A stretch of 39,913 nucleotides of DNA, taken from Frankiales bacterium. GTDB lineage: Bacteria; Actinomycetota; Actinomycetes; Mycobacteriales; SCTD01. The position numbers and the translations under genes are program-made. Under the pieces are notes generated by a model, which saw nothing but the letters and a program-made list of their open reading frames with translations, searched no databases and was not told the DNA's origin. Location of the stretch: the NCBI GenBank assembly GCA_025966135.1, contig JAOPVP010000067.1, forward strand, positions 1 to 39,913. The letters run 5' to 3'. Positions 1 through 6,858 of this stretch are shown one piece after another (the stretch's first letter is position 1; each line of letters opens with the position of its first letter).

Positions 1-302
1 GTGATGCCGCCGTAGTCGAGGAAGAAGCATCCCTGGTTGATGAACACACGCTCTCCGAAGGATGCCCCGAGGCCGTAGTCGCAGTAGAAGGGCGGCAAGA
101 TGGACAGCGAGTCGGGGACCTGGTGACCGAAGATCTGCGCGAGCACCGCCGCGCGCTCCTGGAGGTCGCCGAACGGCAGCGCGTTGAGCCGCGCGCTCAA
201 GGTCATGACGAGCTGTACGCGCTCCGCAAAGGCTCTGGAGTCCGGCGTACGTGCTTCAAGCCGTTGCTGGTTCCGCACCCGCTGATCCTGGCACGTCGCC
301 AC
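1..302 (-). CDS. Sugar O-acetyltransferase (maltose/galactoside acetyltransferase type), 3' end cut by window
   Basis: The gene runs off the left edge, so only about the first 100 residues are visible. The stretch PPFYCDYGLGASFGERVFIN followed by QGCFFLDYGG is the characteristic entry into the left-handed parallel beta-helix (hexapeptide repeat) domain of the LacA/Maa/NodL family, which transfers acetyl groups from acetyl-CoA to sugar hydroxyls in the cytoplasm. The N-terminal part (ARTPDSRAFAERVQLVMTLS) is the helical region that normally precedes the helix. I place the start at GTG 302 because a GAAGGG ribosome-binding sequence lies 6 nt upstream; an internal ATG at 206 would remove part of the conserved helical segment. 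The catalytic His lies beyond the window edge. The exact sugar substrate cannot be inferred. Confidence 0.85.
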   Translation of the reverse strand, partial: MATCQDQRVRNQQRLEARTPDSRAFAERVQLVMTLSARLNALPFGDLQERAAVLAQIFGHQVPDSLSILPPFYCDYGLGASFGERVFINQGCFFLDYGGI

Positions 303-438
303 GGTGAGCCCTTCCCGAACGGCCACTCTGCCGCCGGGCGAGCTCGGCGAGCGGCCGTAAGGGCGCTTACGGAACGCCTGCACCGGCATCTGGACGACCG
401 CGTCTAGGAGATGTAGCTCTGGCACTGTCGCTCGGTTA

Positions 439-475
439 CCGCCCGTCGTGAGCGGGCGGAACACGTGCCGCCCCG
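439..475. repeat. Three alternating GC-rich inverted-repeat arms upstream of the SnoaL-like gene
   Basis: CCGCCCG (439-445) is a perfect inverted match to CGGGCGG (53-59 of the 400s, i.e. 453-459), which in turn can pair with CCGCCC (468-473). The middle arm can therefore form either of two hairpins. There is no U-tract, so a simple terminator is not supported. The element lies 42 nt before the start of the downstream gene. It may be a chance product of high GC content. Confidence 0.3.
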
Positions 476-516
476 AGCATGGTTGTCCTACTGAATCCTC
501 TGAACGGGAGCCAGTC

Positions 517-858
517 ATGAGCGAACCGCCTGCCTCGATCCCCCCGCTCATCGAGAGCTATCAAGCAGCCCACGACCGGCACGACATCGACGCGGCTCTC
601 GCGTCGTTCACGGACGACGCCGTCGTCCGTGACGAGGGCGAGACCTGGGCCGGCACCGAACGGATCCGACAGTGGCTGGCCAAGACAAGTACGGAGTACA
701 CCTACACCCGAACGCTTCTCGGCGCTGAGCCCACAGGCACGGCGTCTTGGCTGGTGCGAAACCGCCTCGAGGGCAACTTCCCAGGTGGCGTCGTGGATCT
801 GCGCTACAAGTTCACGCTCAGCATCGACCGCATATCTGCGCTGACGATCGCGCCGTAG
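517..858 (+). CDS. SnoaL-like / NTF2-fold protein
   Basis: A 113-aa protein with the pattern of the small SnoaL-like (NTF2-like) superfamily: an N-terminal helix (IPPLIESYQAAHDRHDIDAA), then FTDDAVVRDEGETWAGTERI and a run of beta strands ending in VVDLRYKFTLSIDRISALTI. Members are cone-shaped barrels that act as ketosteroid isomerase-like enzymes, polyketide cyclases or simply ligand-binding proteins; no catalytic assignment is possible here. The start at ATG 517 is chosen because CGGGAG sits 6 nt upstream; the reading frame stays open upstream to 448 but that stretch does not resemble the family. It stands alone, with no obvious partner on either side. Confidence 0.75.
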   Translation: MSEPPASIPPLIESYQAAHDRHDIDAALASFTDDAVVRDEGETWAGTERIRQWLAKTSTEYTYTRTLLGAEPTGTASWLVRNRLEGNFPGGVVDLRYKFTLSIDRISALTIAP

Positions 859-1046
859 CACCCCGTCGGCAGCGCCGGTTCCATCGGCAATTGGTTCAGC
901 GTTCCAGCGACAGAACGGTTGTCACCGGCCGACCTGCGGTCTGCTGCAAGTACCTCGAGGCGGCCGTCCAGAAGACCGGATCTGCTCGGGCGCCGCCCGC
1001 CAACGCACTCACCTCCCGCGGATCGCCCCTTCGTACGGCGGATTGA

Positions 1047-1483
1047 TCAGCTGATCCGCTCGGCGAGCGAGACGGTGATCCTCTGGTCCGCGCACGGAGG
1101 CCATGCGCCAGGCGTTCTCGTACTCGCCGATGCCGCCGACCAGGCCGTAGCCGTCCTTCGAGAGCCGCTCGACGATCGCATTCACGTCGTCCACCTCGAA
1201 GGCCACGCTGCGCAGTCCCAGCTCCGTGGCCACGGCAGCGGGCAATCCCGGCTGGTGATCAGGCCGGATGAAGCTCGCCAGCTCGACCCCGGCTCCTCCA
1301 TCGGGCGCCCGCAGCAGGACGATCTCGGTACGCGCACCCGGTATGCCGATGACGGTGTCCAAGAACTCCCTCCAAGAACGTGCGGCCCTCGACCTCGAGA
1401 CCAAGTACGACGAAGAACGCCGACACTGTGTCGAGGTCGGCCACCGTGATGCCGACATGGTCGAACCGCTGAATGCGCGACAT
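1047..1483 (-). pseudogene. Glyoxalase/VOC-family protein broken by two frameshifts
   Basis: The three pieces of one VOC-superfamily protein lie in three reading frames. Frame 1 (from ATG 1483, with AAGGA 7 nt upstream) gives MSRIQRFDHVGITVADLDTV and reaches RTFLEG. The middle frame continues with FLDTVIGIPGARTEIVLLRA, ELASFIRPDHQPG, then LGLRSVAFEVDDVNAIVERL, GYGLVGGIGEYENAWRMASV and RGPE. The third frame supplies ITVSLAERIS and the TGA at 1047. Each junction is consistent with loss of 2 bases (near 1365 and 1078), judged against the usual family pattern GEFLDTV and RGPEG-I. The metal-binding His near the N-terminus (FDHVGI) is present. The gene is either decayed or carries two sequencing errors; the intact protein would be about 145 aa. 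Confidence 0.75.
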
Positions 1484-1692
1484 GAGGGCATCCTTGTCGG
1501 TTCCACCGACAGTGCGTCACTACGCGGCGTCCGCCTCGCACTCAACTGCCGCTGACGTCGCTCCTGCCGAAGACAGCGTGCGTCCTGTTGGTCTAGCCTC
1601 CGCCTCGCACGGCGTGGCCAGCGCTTACGGGCGAACAACCACCGTGCGATCGTCCGGACGTCCGCTTGCACGTCGCAACCACTCGGGGGCTC

Positions 1693-2301
1693 ATGGTGTC
1701 GGACACCACCTGCCACATGTCGATCTCTCTGGATGGCTTCGTCGCTGGGCCGGATCAGAGTCGGGAGGATCCCCTGGGCAAGCGGGGGCGGGAGCTGCAC
1801 GGCTGGCACATCGGCGACCCGCGGGCCAACGACGCTGACGAGATCGCGAACAGCTGGCTCATGCGGCCGCGAGGTGCCTACGTGATGGGGCGGAACATGT
1901 ATGGCCCCATCCGCGGGGACTGGGATGAAGACTGGTCTGGCTGGTGGGGCGCCGAACCGCCGTATCACGCGCCGGTCTTCGTGCTGAGCCACTACCGCCA
2001 TGATCCGATCCAGATGGACGGGGGGACCACGTTCCACTTCGTCACCGAGGGCTTCGAGGCGGCCTACTCCGCAGCGTGCGAGGCCGCCGGGGACAACGGG
2101 GTGGACATCGCCGGTGGCGCCTCCACCGTCCGACAGGCGTTGACCGCCGGCGTGATCGACGAGCTCACCCTGGACATCGCACCCGTCCTGCTCGGCTCGG
2201 GCGAGCGCATCTTCGACGGGGTCGAGTCCTTCGGCTTCGAGCCCGCCGAGGTGCTCCACTCACCGCTGACCACCCACATCAGGTACCGCCGCGTCAGCTG
2301 A
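1693..2301 (+). CDS. Dihydrofolate reductase-like / RibD C-terminal domain protein
   Basis: A 202-aa protein of the RibD_C/dihydrofolate reductase-like superfamily, found as stand-alone NAD(P)H-dependent reductases in many actinobacteria. Recognisable features are the N-terminal strand MSISLDGFVAGPDQ, the central MGRNMYGPIRG segment, the VFVLSHYRHDP strand, and the C-terminal nucleotide-binding stretch VDIAGGASTVRQALTAGVID followed by ELTLDIAPVLLGSGERIFDG. The physiological substrate is unknown for this subgroup. I take ATG 1693 as start because it leads straight into the first strand and a G-rich stretch lies just upstream; an in-frame start at 1666 is possible. It is divergent from the broken glyoxalase gene, with about 210 bp between them that contain nothing I recognise. 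Confidence 0.85.
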   Translation: MVSDTTCHMSISLDGFVAGPDQSREDPLGKRGRELHGWHIGDPRANDADEIANSWLMRPRGAYVMGRNMYGPIRGDWDEDWSGWWGAEPPYHAPVFVLSHYRHDPIQMDGGTTFHFVTEGFEAAYSAACEAAGDNGVDIAGGASTVRQALTAGVIDELTLDIAPVLLGSGERIFDGVESFGFEPAEVLHSPLTTHIRYRRVS

Positions 2302-2549
2302 CTCCGTTGGCCCGCTGCGCTGCAGCACCGCTCATTCACCCGGCCTGGGACGGCAGATCGAAGTTGTCGGCGAACCAGCCCGCGCGGGCAGGCAGTCCCC
2401 AGGCGTGAGCCGCGGAAGGCAAACGCACGCTCATCCGCGGGTCGCGTCCCCGCCGATGTCAGCAATGACGGAAGCGGGAAGGGCTGTCGCTTCCTGCTCG
2501 CTGCGGCCGGTGGTGGGAGACGAGAGGGGGCACGAAGCTGCTTCTGGTC

Positions 2550-3248
2550 TCAGGCCTGCGCTGGGGGGGCCTGTGTGGTGAGGGCCAGATCAGGGAGGCG
2601 GGGAGCCGGATTGAGGCGGACGACGAGGAGCGGGAGGAAGCGCTGGACGAGGGGTCCGATGGACAGCGCGTAGAAGACGGTGCCGAGCCCGACCGTGCCA
2701 CCTAGAGCGAACCCGACGCCGACCACCACGAGCTCCTGCACGGTCCGGACGAGCCGGATCGACAGCCCGCTACGACGGGAGATCCCGGTCATCAGGCCGT
2801 CGCGCGGACCAGGACCCAGCTGAGCCCCGATGTACATCGCGCCGGCGAGGCCGTTCAGCACGATGCCGAGCGCCAGCAGGGCCGCGCGCAGCCAGAGCTC
2901 GGAGGGGCGGGGCAGCACCGAGAGGGTGGCGTCGCAGGCCACACCGATGACGAGGACGTTAGCGATCGTGCCGAAGCCCGGGGCCTGCCGCAGCGGGATC
3001 CAGGCGAGCAGGACTACAAAGCCGACGAGGGTCACGACAGCCCCAAAGCTGAGCGGCACGTGGCTGGTGACGCCGTAGTGGAAAACGTCCCACGGATCGA
3101 GTCCCAGAGCGCTGCGGATCATCATCGCCATCGAAATGCCGTACAGAGCGAGGCCGGCGAGCAGCTGGCTGAGGCGGCGCGGCAGCTGGCCGGCGCGCAG
3201 CTGGGCGGCGGGCCCGAGGTCGGCCAGCATGGTCGAGGGGGTCAGCAT
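2550..3248 (-). CDS. yczE: YczE family integral membrane protein
   Basis: A 232-aa membrane protein with about five hydrophobic segments (LLAGLALYGISMAMMIRSAL, FGAVVTLVGFVVLLAWI, ALLALGIVLNGLAGAMYIGA and a C-terminal LVVVGVGFALGGTVGLGTVF stretch). The signatures LGLDPWDVFHYGVT and GAQLGPGPRDGLMTGI are typical of the YczE/YyaS/YitT-like family. The transport substrate is not established. The gene is divergent from a MocR-type regulator, an arrangement described for the YczR-YczE pair in Firmicutes and Actinobacteria, so this protein is probably the regulator's target. I choose ATG 3248: a CAGACT box lies 7 nt upstream, suggesting a leaderless transcript. An in-frame ATG at 3299 would extend it into the promoter region and is less likely. 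Confidence 0.82.
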   Translation of the reverse strand: MLTPSTMLADLGPAAQLRAGQLPRRLSQLLAGLALYGISMAMMIRSALGLDPWDVFHYGVTSHVPLSFGAVVTLVGFVVLLAWIPLRQAPGFGTIANVLVIGVACDATLSVLPRPSELWLRAALLALGIVLNGLAGAMYIGAQLGPGPRDGLMTGISRRSGLSIRLVRTVQELVVVGVGFALGGTVGLGTVFYALSIGPLVQRFLPLLVVRLNPAPRLPDLALTTQAPPAQA

Positions 3249-3255
3249 GCGCTCA

Positions 3256-3295
3256 AGTCTGATACAGATTGGTCTGGTGAAGTAGAGCCAATAGT
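3256..3295. promoter_or_regulatory. Bidirectional yczE/yczR promoter with inverted repeat ATTGG-N15-CCAAT
   Basis: The 53-bp gap between the two divergent starts contains the perfect inverted repeat ATTGG (3268-3272) and CCAAT (3288-3292). AATAGT (3290-3295) lies 6 nt before the GTG at 3302, and on the other strand CAGACT (3261-3256) lies 7 nt before the ATG at 3248; both spacings fit leaderless transcription. A MocR-type regulator bound across the repeat would cover both promoters. Operator identity is inferred, not shown. Confidence 0.45.
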
Positions 3296-3301
3296 GCAAC
3301 A

Positions 3302-4741
3302 GTGGCCTGCATGAACCGCACCCTGTCGGCGCCGCGCGCAGCCACCCTGCTTGGCGACTTCCCCACGTCCCCCGCCTACCGGGGTCTGGCCGACGGACTC
3401 CGCCGGCTGATAGCTGACGGCCGCATCCCGGTCGGCACCCGGCTTCCGAGCGAGCGCGACCTCACTGCCGCCCTCGGGGTCAGCCGGACCACGGTGACCC
3501 GGGCGTACCAGCTGCTCGGGGAGGTCGGCTACGCCAGCGCCCGGCAGGGATCGGGAACAGTGGCCGCGCTGCCGGTCGCCCGGGGTCATCGCGGCGACCA
3601 CCTGCTCACGCCCGCTGAAGGCGGGGGCGACGACCTCGACCTGACGTGCGCCGCCACCGTCGCGCCGGCCGGGATGTCGGCGGCCTACGAGGCGGCCGTA
3701 GCCGAGCTGCCGTCCTACCTCGGTGGCACCGGTTACTTCCCTTCCGGACTACCGGCGCTGCGCGAGGTACTCGCCGCCCGCTTCGCGGCCCGGGGGCTGC
3801 CGACCTCGCCGTCGCAGATCATCGTGACGGCCGGCGCCCTCGGCGGCTTGGCCATCGCGGCGCGGGCTGTGACCGCGACAGGGGATCGGGTGCTGGTGGA
3901 GAGCCCGACCTATCCGAACGCGATCGCCACCCTGCAGCGCGCCGGCTGCCGGATCGCCGGCGTGGACGTCGACGTGCAGGGTTGGGACATCGGCTCGATG
4001 GCCGCGGCCCTGCACCAGGTCGCACCGCGAGCGGTCTACCTGATCCCGGACTTCCACAACCCGACCGGTGCCCTGCTGCCCTCGGAGCAACGGGTGGAGC
4101 TCGGTGCTGCCCTACGGGCCTCCCGGACCGTGGCGCTCATCGACGAATCCCTGGTCGACCTACCACTCGAGGAACAGTCGATGCCGGCGCCGCTCAGCTG
4201 CTTCGTGGCCGACAGCATCACTATCGGCAGCGCAAGCAAGAGCTTCTGGGGTGGCCTGCGGATCGGGTGGCTCCGCGTCCCCGACTCCCGCTCCGCCAGC
4301 ATCATCGCGGCGCGGCTCTCGCTGGACCTCGGGGCGCCAGTCCTCGAGCAGCTCGTCCTGCTGCAGCTGCTCTCTACCGAGAACGAGATCATGTCCTGGC
4401 GACGAGCCGAGCTGCGGGCGTCCCGAGACGCCCTGGTGACGGCGCTGCGGTCCGAGCTACCGTCCTGGACCGTGACCCCGCCCCGGGGCGGGCTCGCGAT
4501 CTGGGCCGAACTCCCCGAACCTGTGTCCTCCACCCTGACCTCCGTCGCGGAACCACACGGCCTCCTACTGGCCTCGGGGCCGTCGTTCGCGCCCGAGGGC
4601 GGACTCGAGCGCTACCTCAGACTGCCGTACGCCCTCCCCTCAGAATCCCTGGTCGAGGCCGTCCGTCGGCTCCGGCTCGCCTGGGACGTGACCCTCGCGA
4701 ACGGCACCGCGCGCCCAGGCCGGCGCACCCTCGTGGCCTAG
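3302..4741 (+). CDS. yczR: MocR-type (GntR/aminotransferase) transcriptional regulator, YczR-like
   Basis: A 479-aa two-domain regulator. The N-terminal 85 residues form a GntR winged helix (GRIPVGTRLPSERDLTAALG, then VSRTTVTRAYQLLGEVGYAS and ARQGSGT). The remainder is a fold-type I aminotransferase-like domain with the PLP-binding Lys313 in SITIGSASKSFWGGLRIGW, the conserved YPTYPN-like segment (ESPTYPNAIATLQRAG) and IPDFHNPTGALLP. Such proteins sense PLP or a PLP-linked amino compound through the second domain. The divergent yczE is the expected target. GTG 3302 fits a leaderless start from AATAGT; ATG 3311 is an alternative that removes three residues. It is followed by 178 bp with no recognised element. 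Confidence 0.88.
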   Translation: MACMNRTLSAPRAATLLGDFPTSPAYRGLADGLRRLIADGRIPVGTRLPSERDLTAALGVSRTTVTRAYQLLGEVGYASARQGSGTVAALPVARGHRGDHLLTPAEGGGDDLDLTCAATVAPAGMSAAYEAAVAELPSYLGGTGYFPSGLPALREVLAARFAARGLPTSPSQIIVTAGALGGLAIAARAVTATGDRVLVESPTYPNAIATLQRAGCRIAGVDVDVQGWDIGSMAAALHQVAPRAVYLIPDFHNPTGALLPSEQRVELGAALRASRTVALIDESLVDLPLEEQSMPAPLSCFVADSITIGSASKSFWGGLRIGWLRVPDSRSASIIAARLSLDLGAPVLEQLVLLQLLSTENEIMSWRRAELRASRDALVTALRSELPSWTVTPPRGGLAIWAELPEPVSSTLTSVAEPHGLLLASGPSFAPEGGLERYLRLPYALPSESLVEAVRRLRLAWDVTLANGTARPGRRTLVA

Positions 4742-4919
4742 TTCGCCGAGTCCGTTCAAGCCCCGGCAGGCTTGCGAGGGATCGTCGGCGGGGAGCGGAG
4801 TCGAATGACGTCGAATCTGAACGACGTCGTGTCGCTCACGGTCCACCGGGGAGGCTCAGAGTTGGGAGCCCTGGCGTACGGTCTGGTTGTCCGCTTCCAG
4901 GCCATTCCGGAGGGTTTCC

Positions 4920-5384
4920 GTGTCCTACACCGTCGACTTCGAGAACGTGTCCACGACGGGCCTCGAGTCGTCCCCTGTCGCCAAGGCACTTGCCCGCCTC
5001 CGGGCCAACGAGGCCCGCTACTACAAGAACAAGTACGACCACGTGTTCACGGTCGAGCCGGCGAAGAAGGCGAAGGCGGCGGTCGACTTCGTGAGTCGGG
5101 TCCTCAAGGAGGAGCGCGACATCGTGATCTCCTCCCCACCGCTCGAGGCGACGTCGTTCGAGGTAGCCGGCATCCGGATGGCCTACGTGTTCTACGAATC
5201 CGGTCTGTCGATCAACGTCATGTACACCGTCGCGGACGGCAGCAAGCGGGCCGTGGGCTTCAAGCTCGCCGACGGGATGGAAGTCCCCGAGGAGTTGGCG
5301 GAGCGCTTCAAGTTCGCGCGGCAGAAGTCGAAGCTCGCGGGGACCATCCGCGGTTCCTACTTTGTGATCAAGGGCGAGTACTGA
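4920..5384 (+). CDS. Unrecognised conserved-looking soluble protein, 154 aa
   Basis: I do not recognise this protein. It starts at GTG 4920, supported by an excellent GGAGGG 5 nt upstream, and shows normal actinobacterial codon use. The N-terminal third is charged and helical (SSPVAKALARLRANEARYYK, then a KKAKAAVDFVSRVLKEERD stretch). The C-terminal part looks like alternating strands (IVISSPPLEATSFEVAGIRM, FYESGLSINVMYTVADGSK, SYFVIKGEY). There is no signal peptide or membrane segment. It sits between the yczR regulator and a gene remnant, so context gives no hint of function. The hydrophobic-polar patterning and strong ribosome-binding site make it more likely a real gene than a chance frame. 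Confidence 0.65.
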   Translation: MSYTVDFENVSTTGLESSPVAKALARLRANEARYYKNKYDHVFTVEPAKKAKAAVDFVSRVLKEERDIVISSPPLEATSFEVAGIRMAYVFYESGLSINVMYTVADGSKRAVGFKLADGMEVPEELAERFKFARQKSKLAGTIRGSYFVIKGEY

Positions 5385-5491
5385 GCCCAAGCCGGTATCA
5401 GCGCACCGAGCGCCACAGCTCGGGCCTCGCCGCTTGCGGTGCCTCGCTGCCGTACACCGCGATCGCCGGCTCGCCGCGAACCTCGTGTCGC

Positions 5492-5692
5492 GTGCTGGGC
5501 TACGACCGGTTCGACGCGCTGGGCATCTCGTGGGGCGGTGGCGTCGCGCAACAGATCGCGTTCCTGAAGCTCCTCAACCACGCCCGGCACCGGGCGCGTT
5601 TCGACGCCGAGGGTCGGATCGTCACCCTCGACCGGCGGGACCGCAACGCCGCGACGGCGGCCGAGACTGACTGGCAGCAGGTCCTTGCGTGA
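5492..5692 (+). pseudogene. Chimeric remnant: alpha/beta-hydrolase elbow joined to pieces of an ECF sigma factor
   Basis: One open frame strings together fragments of two unrelated families. VLGYDRFDALGISWGGGVAQ is the nucleophile-elbow region (G-x-S-x-G) of a PhaZ-like alpha/beta hydrolase. It is followed without a break by LLNHARHRARFDAEGRIVTL and DRRDRN, which resemble the DUF6596 region of ECF41/42-type sigma factors, and then AATAAETDWQQVLA, which resembles a motif that lies some tens of residues further on in the same family. This implies an internal deletion as well as a fusion. No plausible start or ribosome-binding site serves the frame. The whole 5385-5716 stretch between neighbouring genes is otherwise empty. 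Confidence 0.5.
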
Positions 5693-5716
5693 GGCAACAG
5701 CGACACCGGACCGCGG

Positions 5717-6562
5717 TCACAGCAGCGCCGGGGTCGGGTCGGGCACAGCGTGGGCCCGCCGCCGAGCGGCGGGCAGGCCGCGGTGCCGGTGCTGACCGAC
5801 CAGCACGATCACGCCGAGGGCGGACAGGAGCATCCCGCCGAGGGACAGCGTGAGGATGCCGCGATGCAGGTCCGCGACGGAGTGCGTGGGGCTCAGCGAC
5901 CGGCCCTGCGCCCACATGCAGGCACCCAGCACGAGGGAGACGGGAACGCCGGCTGCCACGAGAAGCACCTTCGTACGGCATGTCGGCCGCCACTCGGCCG
6001 GGTCGTGGCCGAGCACGGGCACCCAGAACAGCAGCCCGCAGGCGAAGAAGTAGGCGTGCACCACCTCGTGGAACGCGGTGCTCTGCTCCGACAGCGCGTA
6101 GAGGGGCGTGAGCAGGTAGACCGCCATCGTCACGTAGTAGTCGAGTGTCAGCCGCCGCGCAGCGTGACGGCCACCCGTCAGCCGGCGTACCCATTGGGTG
6201 CGGAGGAGGCCCGCCACCCAGCGGCGCACGGCGGGAGAGCCAACAGCCAGGCAGAGCCGGACCGGCGAGCCCCAGGCAAGCAGAGGCGGTGCCAGCATCA
6301 TGAGCACCAGGTGCTGGGTCATGTGCACCCACAGCAGCCGGGTGTCGTACGCCGCGAGCCCGGACTGCAGGACGACCGCGATCGACGTGAGACCGAGCAG
6401 GAACGTCACGGTGCGGTCGACCGGCCACGCGCGCTGCCGTCGTCGCATGAGGGCGACTCCGACGAGGTACGCCGCGGCGCTCAGCAATTCGAGGGCGAGC
6501 CCCGTTGCCGCCACCGCGCCGGTCTGCCAGTCGGTGAGCATCACGGCCGGGTCCAGGCCCAC
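5717..6562 (-). CDS. CtaG-like (Caa3-type) cytochrome c oxidase assembly / copper membrane protein
   Basis: A 281-aa polytopic protein with roughly seven membrane helices. The signature LLWVHMTQHLVLMMLAPPLL, the following GSPVRLCLAV, the HEVVHAYFFACGLLFW segment and DLHRGILTLSLGGMLLSALG match the Caa3_CtaG family, whose members assist assembly or copper loading of caa3-type oxidases. Several His and Met residues in the helices (HMTQH, HEVVH) are the likely metal ligands. The start is GTG 6562 or ATG 6541; neither has a clear ribosome-binding site. The C-terminal tail is basic and His-rich (GQHRHRGLPAARRRAH). No oxidase subunit is adjacent. A respiratory chain link to the neighbouring CO dehydrogenase is possible but only inferred. 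Confidence 0.8.
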   Translation of the reverse strand: MGLDPAVMLTDWQTGAVAATGLALELLSAAAYLVGVALMRRRQRAWPVDRTVTFLLGLTSIAVVLQSGLAAYDTRLLWVHMTQHLVLMMLAPPLLAWGSPVRLCLAVGSPAVRRWVAGLLRTQWVRRLTGGRHAARRLTLDYYVTMAVYLLTPLYALSEQSTAFHEVVHAYFFACGLLFWVPVLGHDPAEWRPTCRTKVLLVAAGVPVSLVLGACMWAQGRSLSPTHSVADLHRGILTLSLGGMLLSALGVIVLVGQHRHRGLPAARRRAHAVPDPTPALL

Positions 6563-6599
6563 TCAGCGACTCGCGGCGAGGTGGTCGAGCCGCTGGCCG

Positions 6600-6714
6600 T
6601 AGCTGCACAACCGGCCTGCAGGTCACCGCCGGCGCCGCGCGGACCCGACCCGGCGAGCGCGACCCGTCGGCCGGCGCAGCGCCAGCGCTCGAGGTGGGCC
6701 AGGAGGTCTTTCAT
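6600..6714 (-). pseudogene. Remnant of an XdhC/CoxI-family gene
   Basis: From ATG 6714 the minus strand encodes MKDLLAHLERWRCAGRRVAL followed by AGSGPRGAGGD. This resembles the N-terminus of XdhC/CoxI proteins, where the helix of the type M-x-D-x-L-x-x-L-x-x-W is followed by VALARVV and EGSGPR; here about six residues are missing between ALA and GSGPR. After that the similarity is lost and the frame runs on into the CtaG-like gene. An intact XdhC-type gene is present downstream of coxL, so this may be a decayed second copy. The match is by eye and short. Confidence 0.4.
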
Positions 6715-6777
6715 GCCCGCTTCGCGCGCGCTCTCATACCGGCATCGTGTGCCGCACCCGTCGGGGGTGTCCAGCAG

Positions 6778-6848
6778 CCTAAGCAAAGCCTTAGGTCACC
6801 GTTGCAAGGTGCGTGCAACGGGTGAAGAGTCGGCCTTGGTCGGGCCGA
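6778..6848 (+). promoter_or_regulatory. cox promoter region with three successive inverted repeats
   Basis: Three perfect inverted repeats precede coxM: CCTAAG-N6-CTTAGG (6778-6795), CCGTTGCA-N7-TGCAACGG (6799-6821) and TCGGCC-N7-GGCCGA (6830-6848). The middle one has 8-bp arms and looks most like an operator. None has the strict T-N11-A spacing of a classical LysR box. The coxM ribosome-binding site GAGGAG (6847-6852) touches the third repeat, so that repeat could also act at the RNA level. Candidate regulators are the LysR protein encoded at the end of the cluster or a factor outside the window. Confidence 0.5.
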
Positions 6849-6858
6849 GGAGCGCGCC

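Noticed and set aside
3646..5094. 482-codon plus-strand frame inside the yczR gene
   Set aside because: Arg/Pro/Gly-rich shadow of the MocR gene in another frame.
6799..6821. Classical LysR T-N11-A box in the cox promoter
   Set aside because: The inverted repeat arms do not give a T and A separated by 11 nt; it may still be a regulator site but not the textbook motif.
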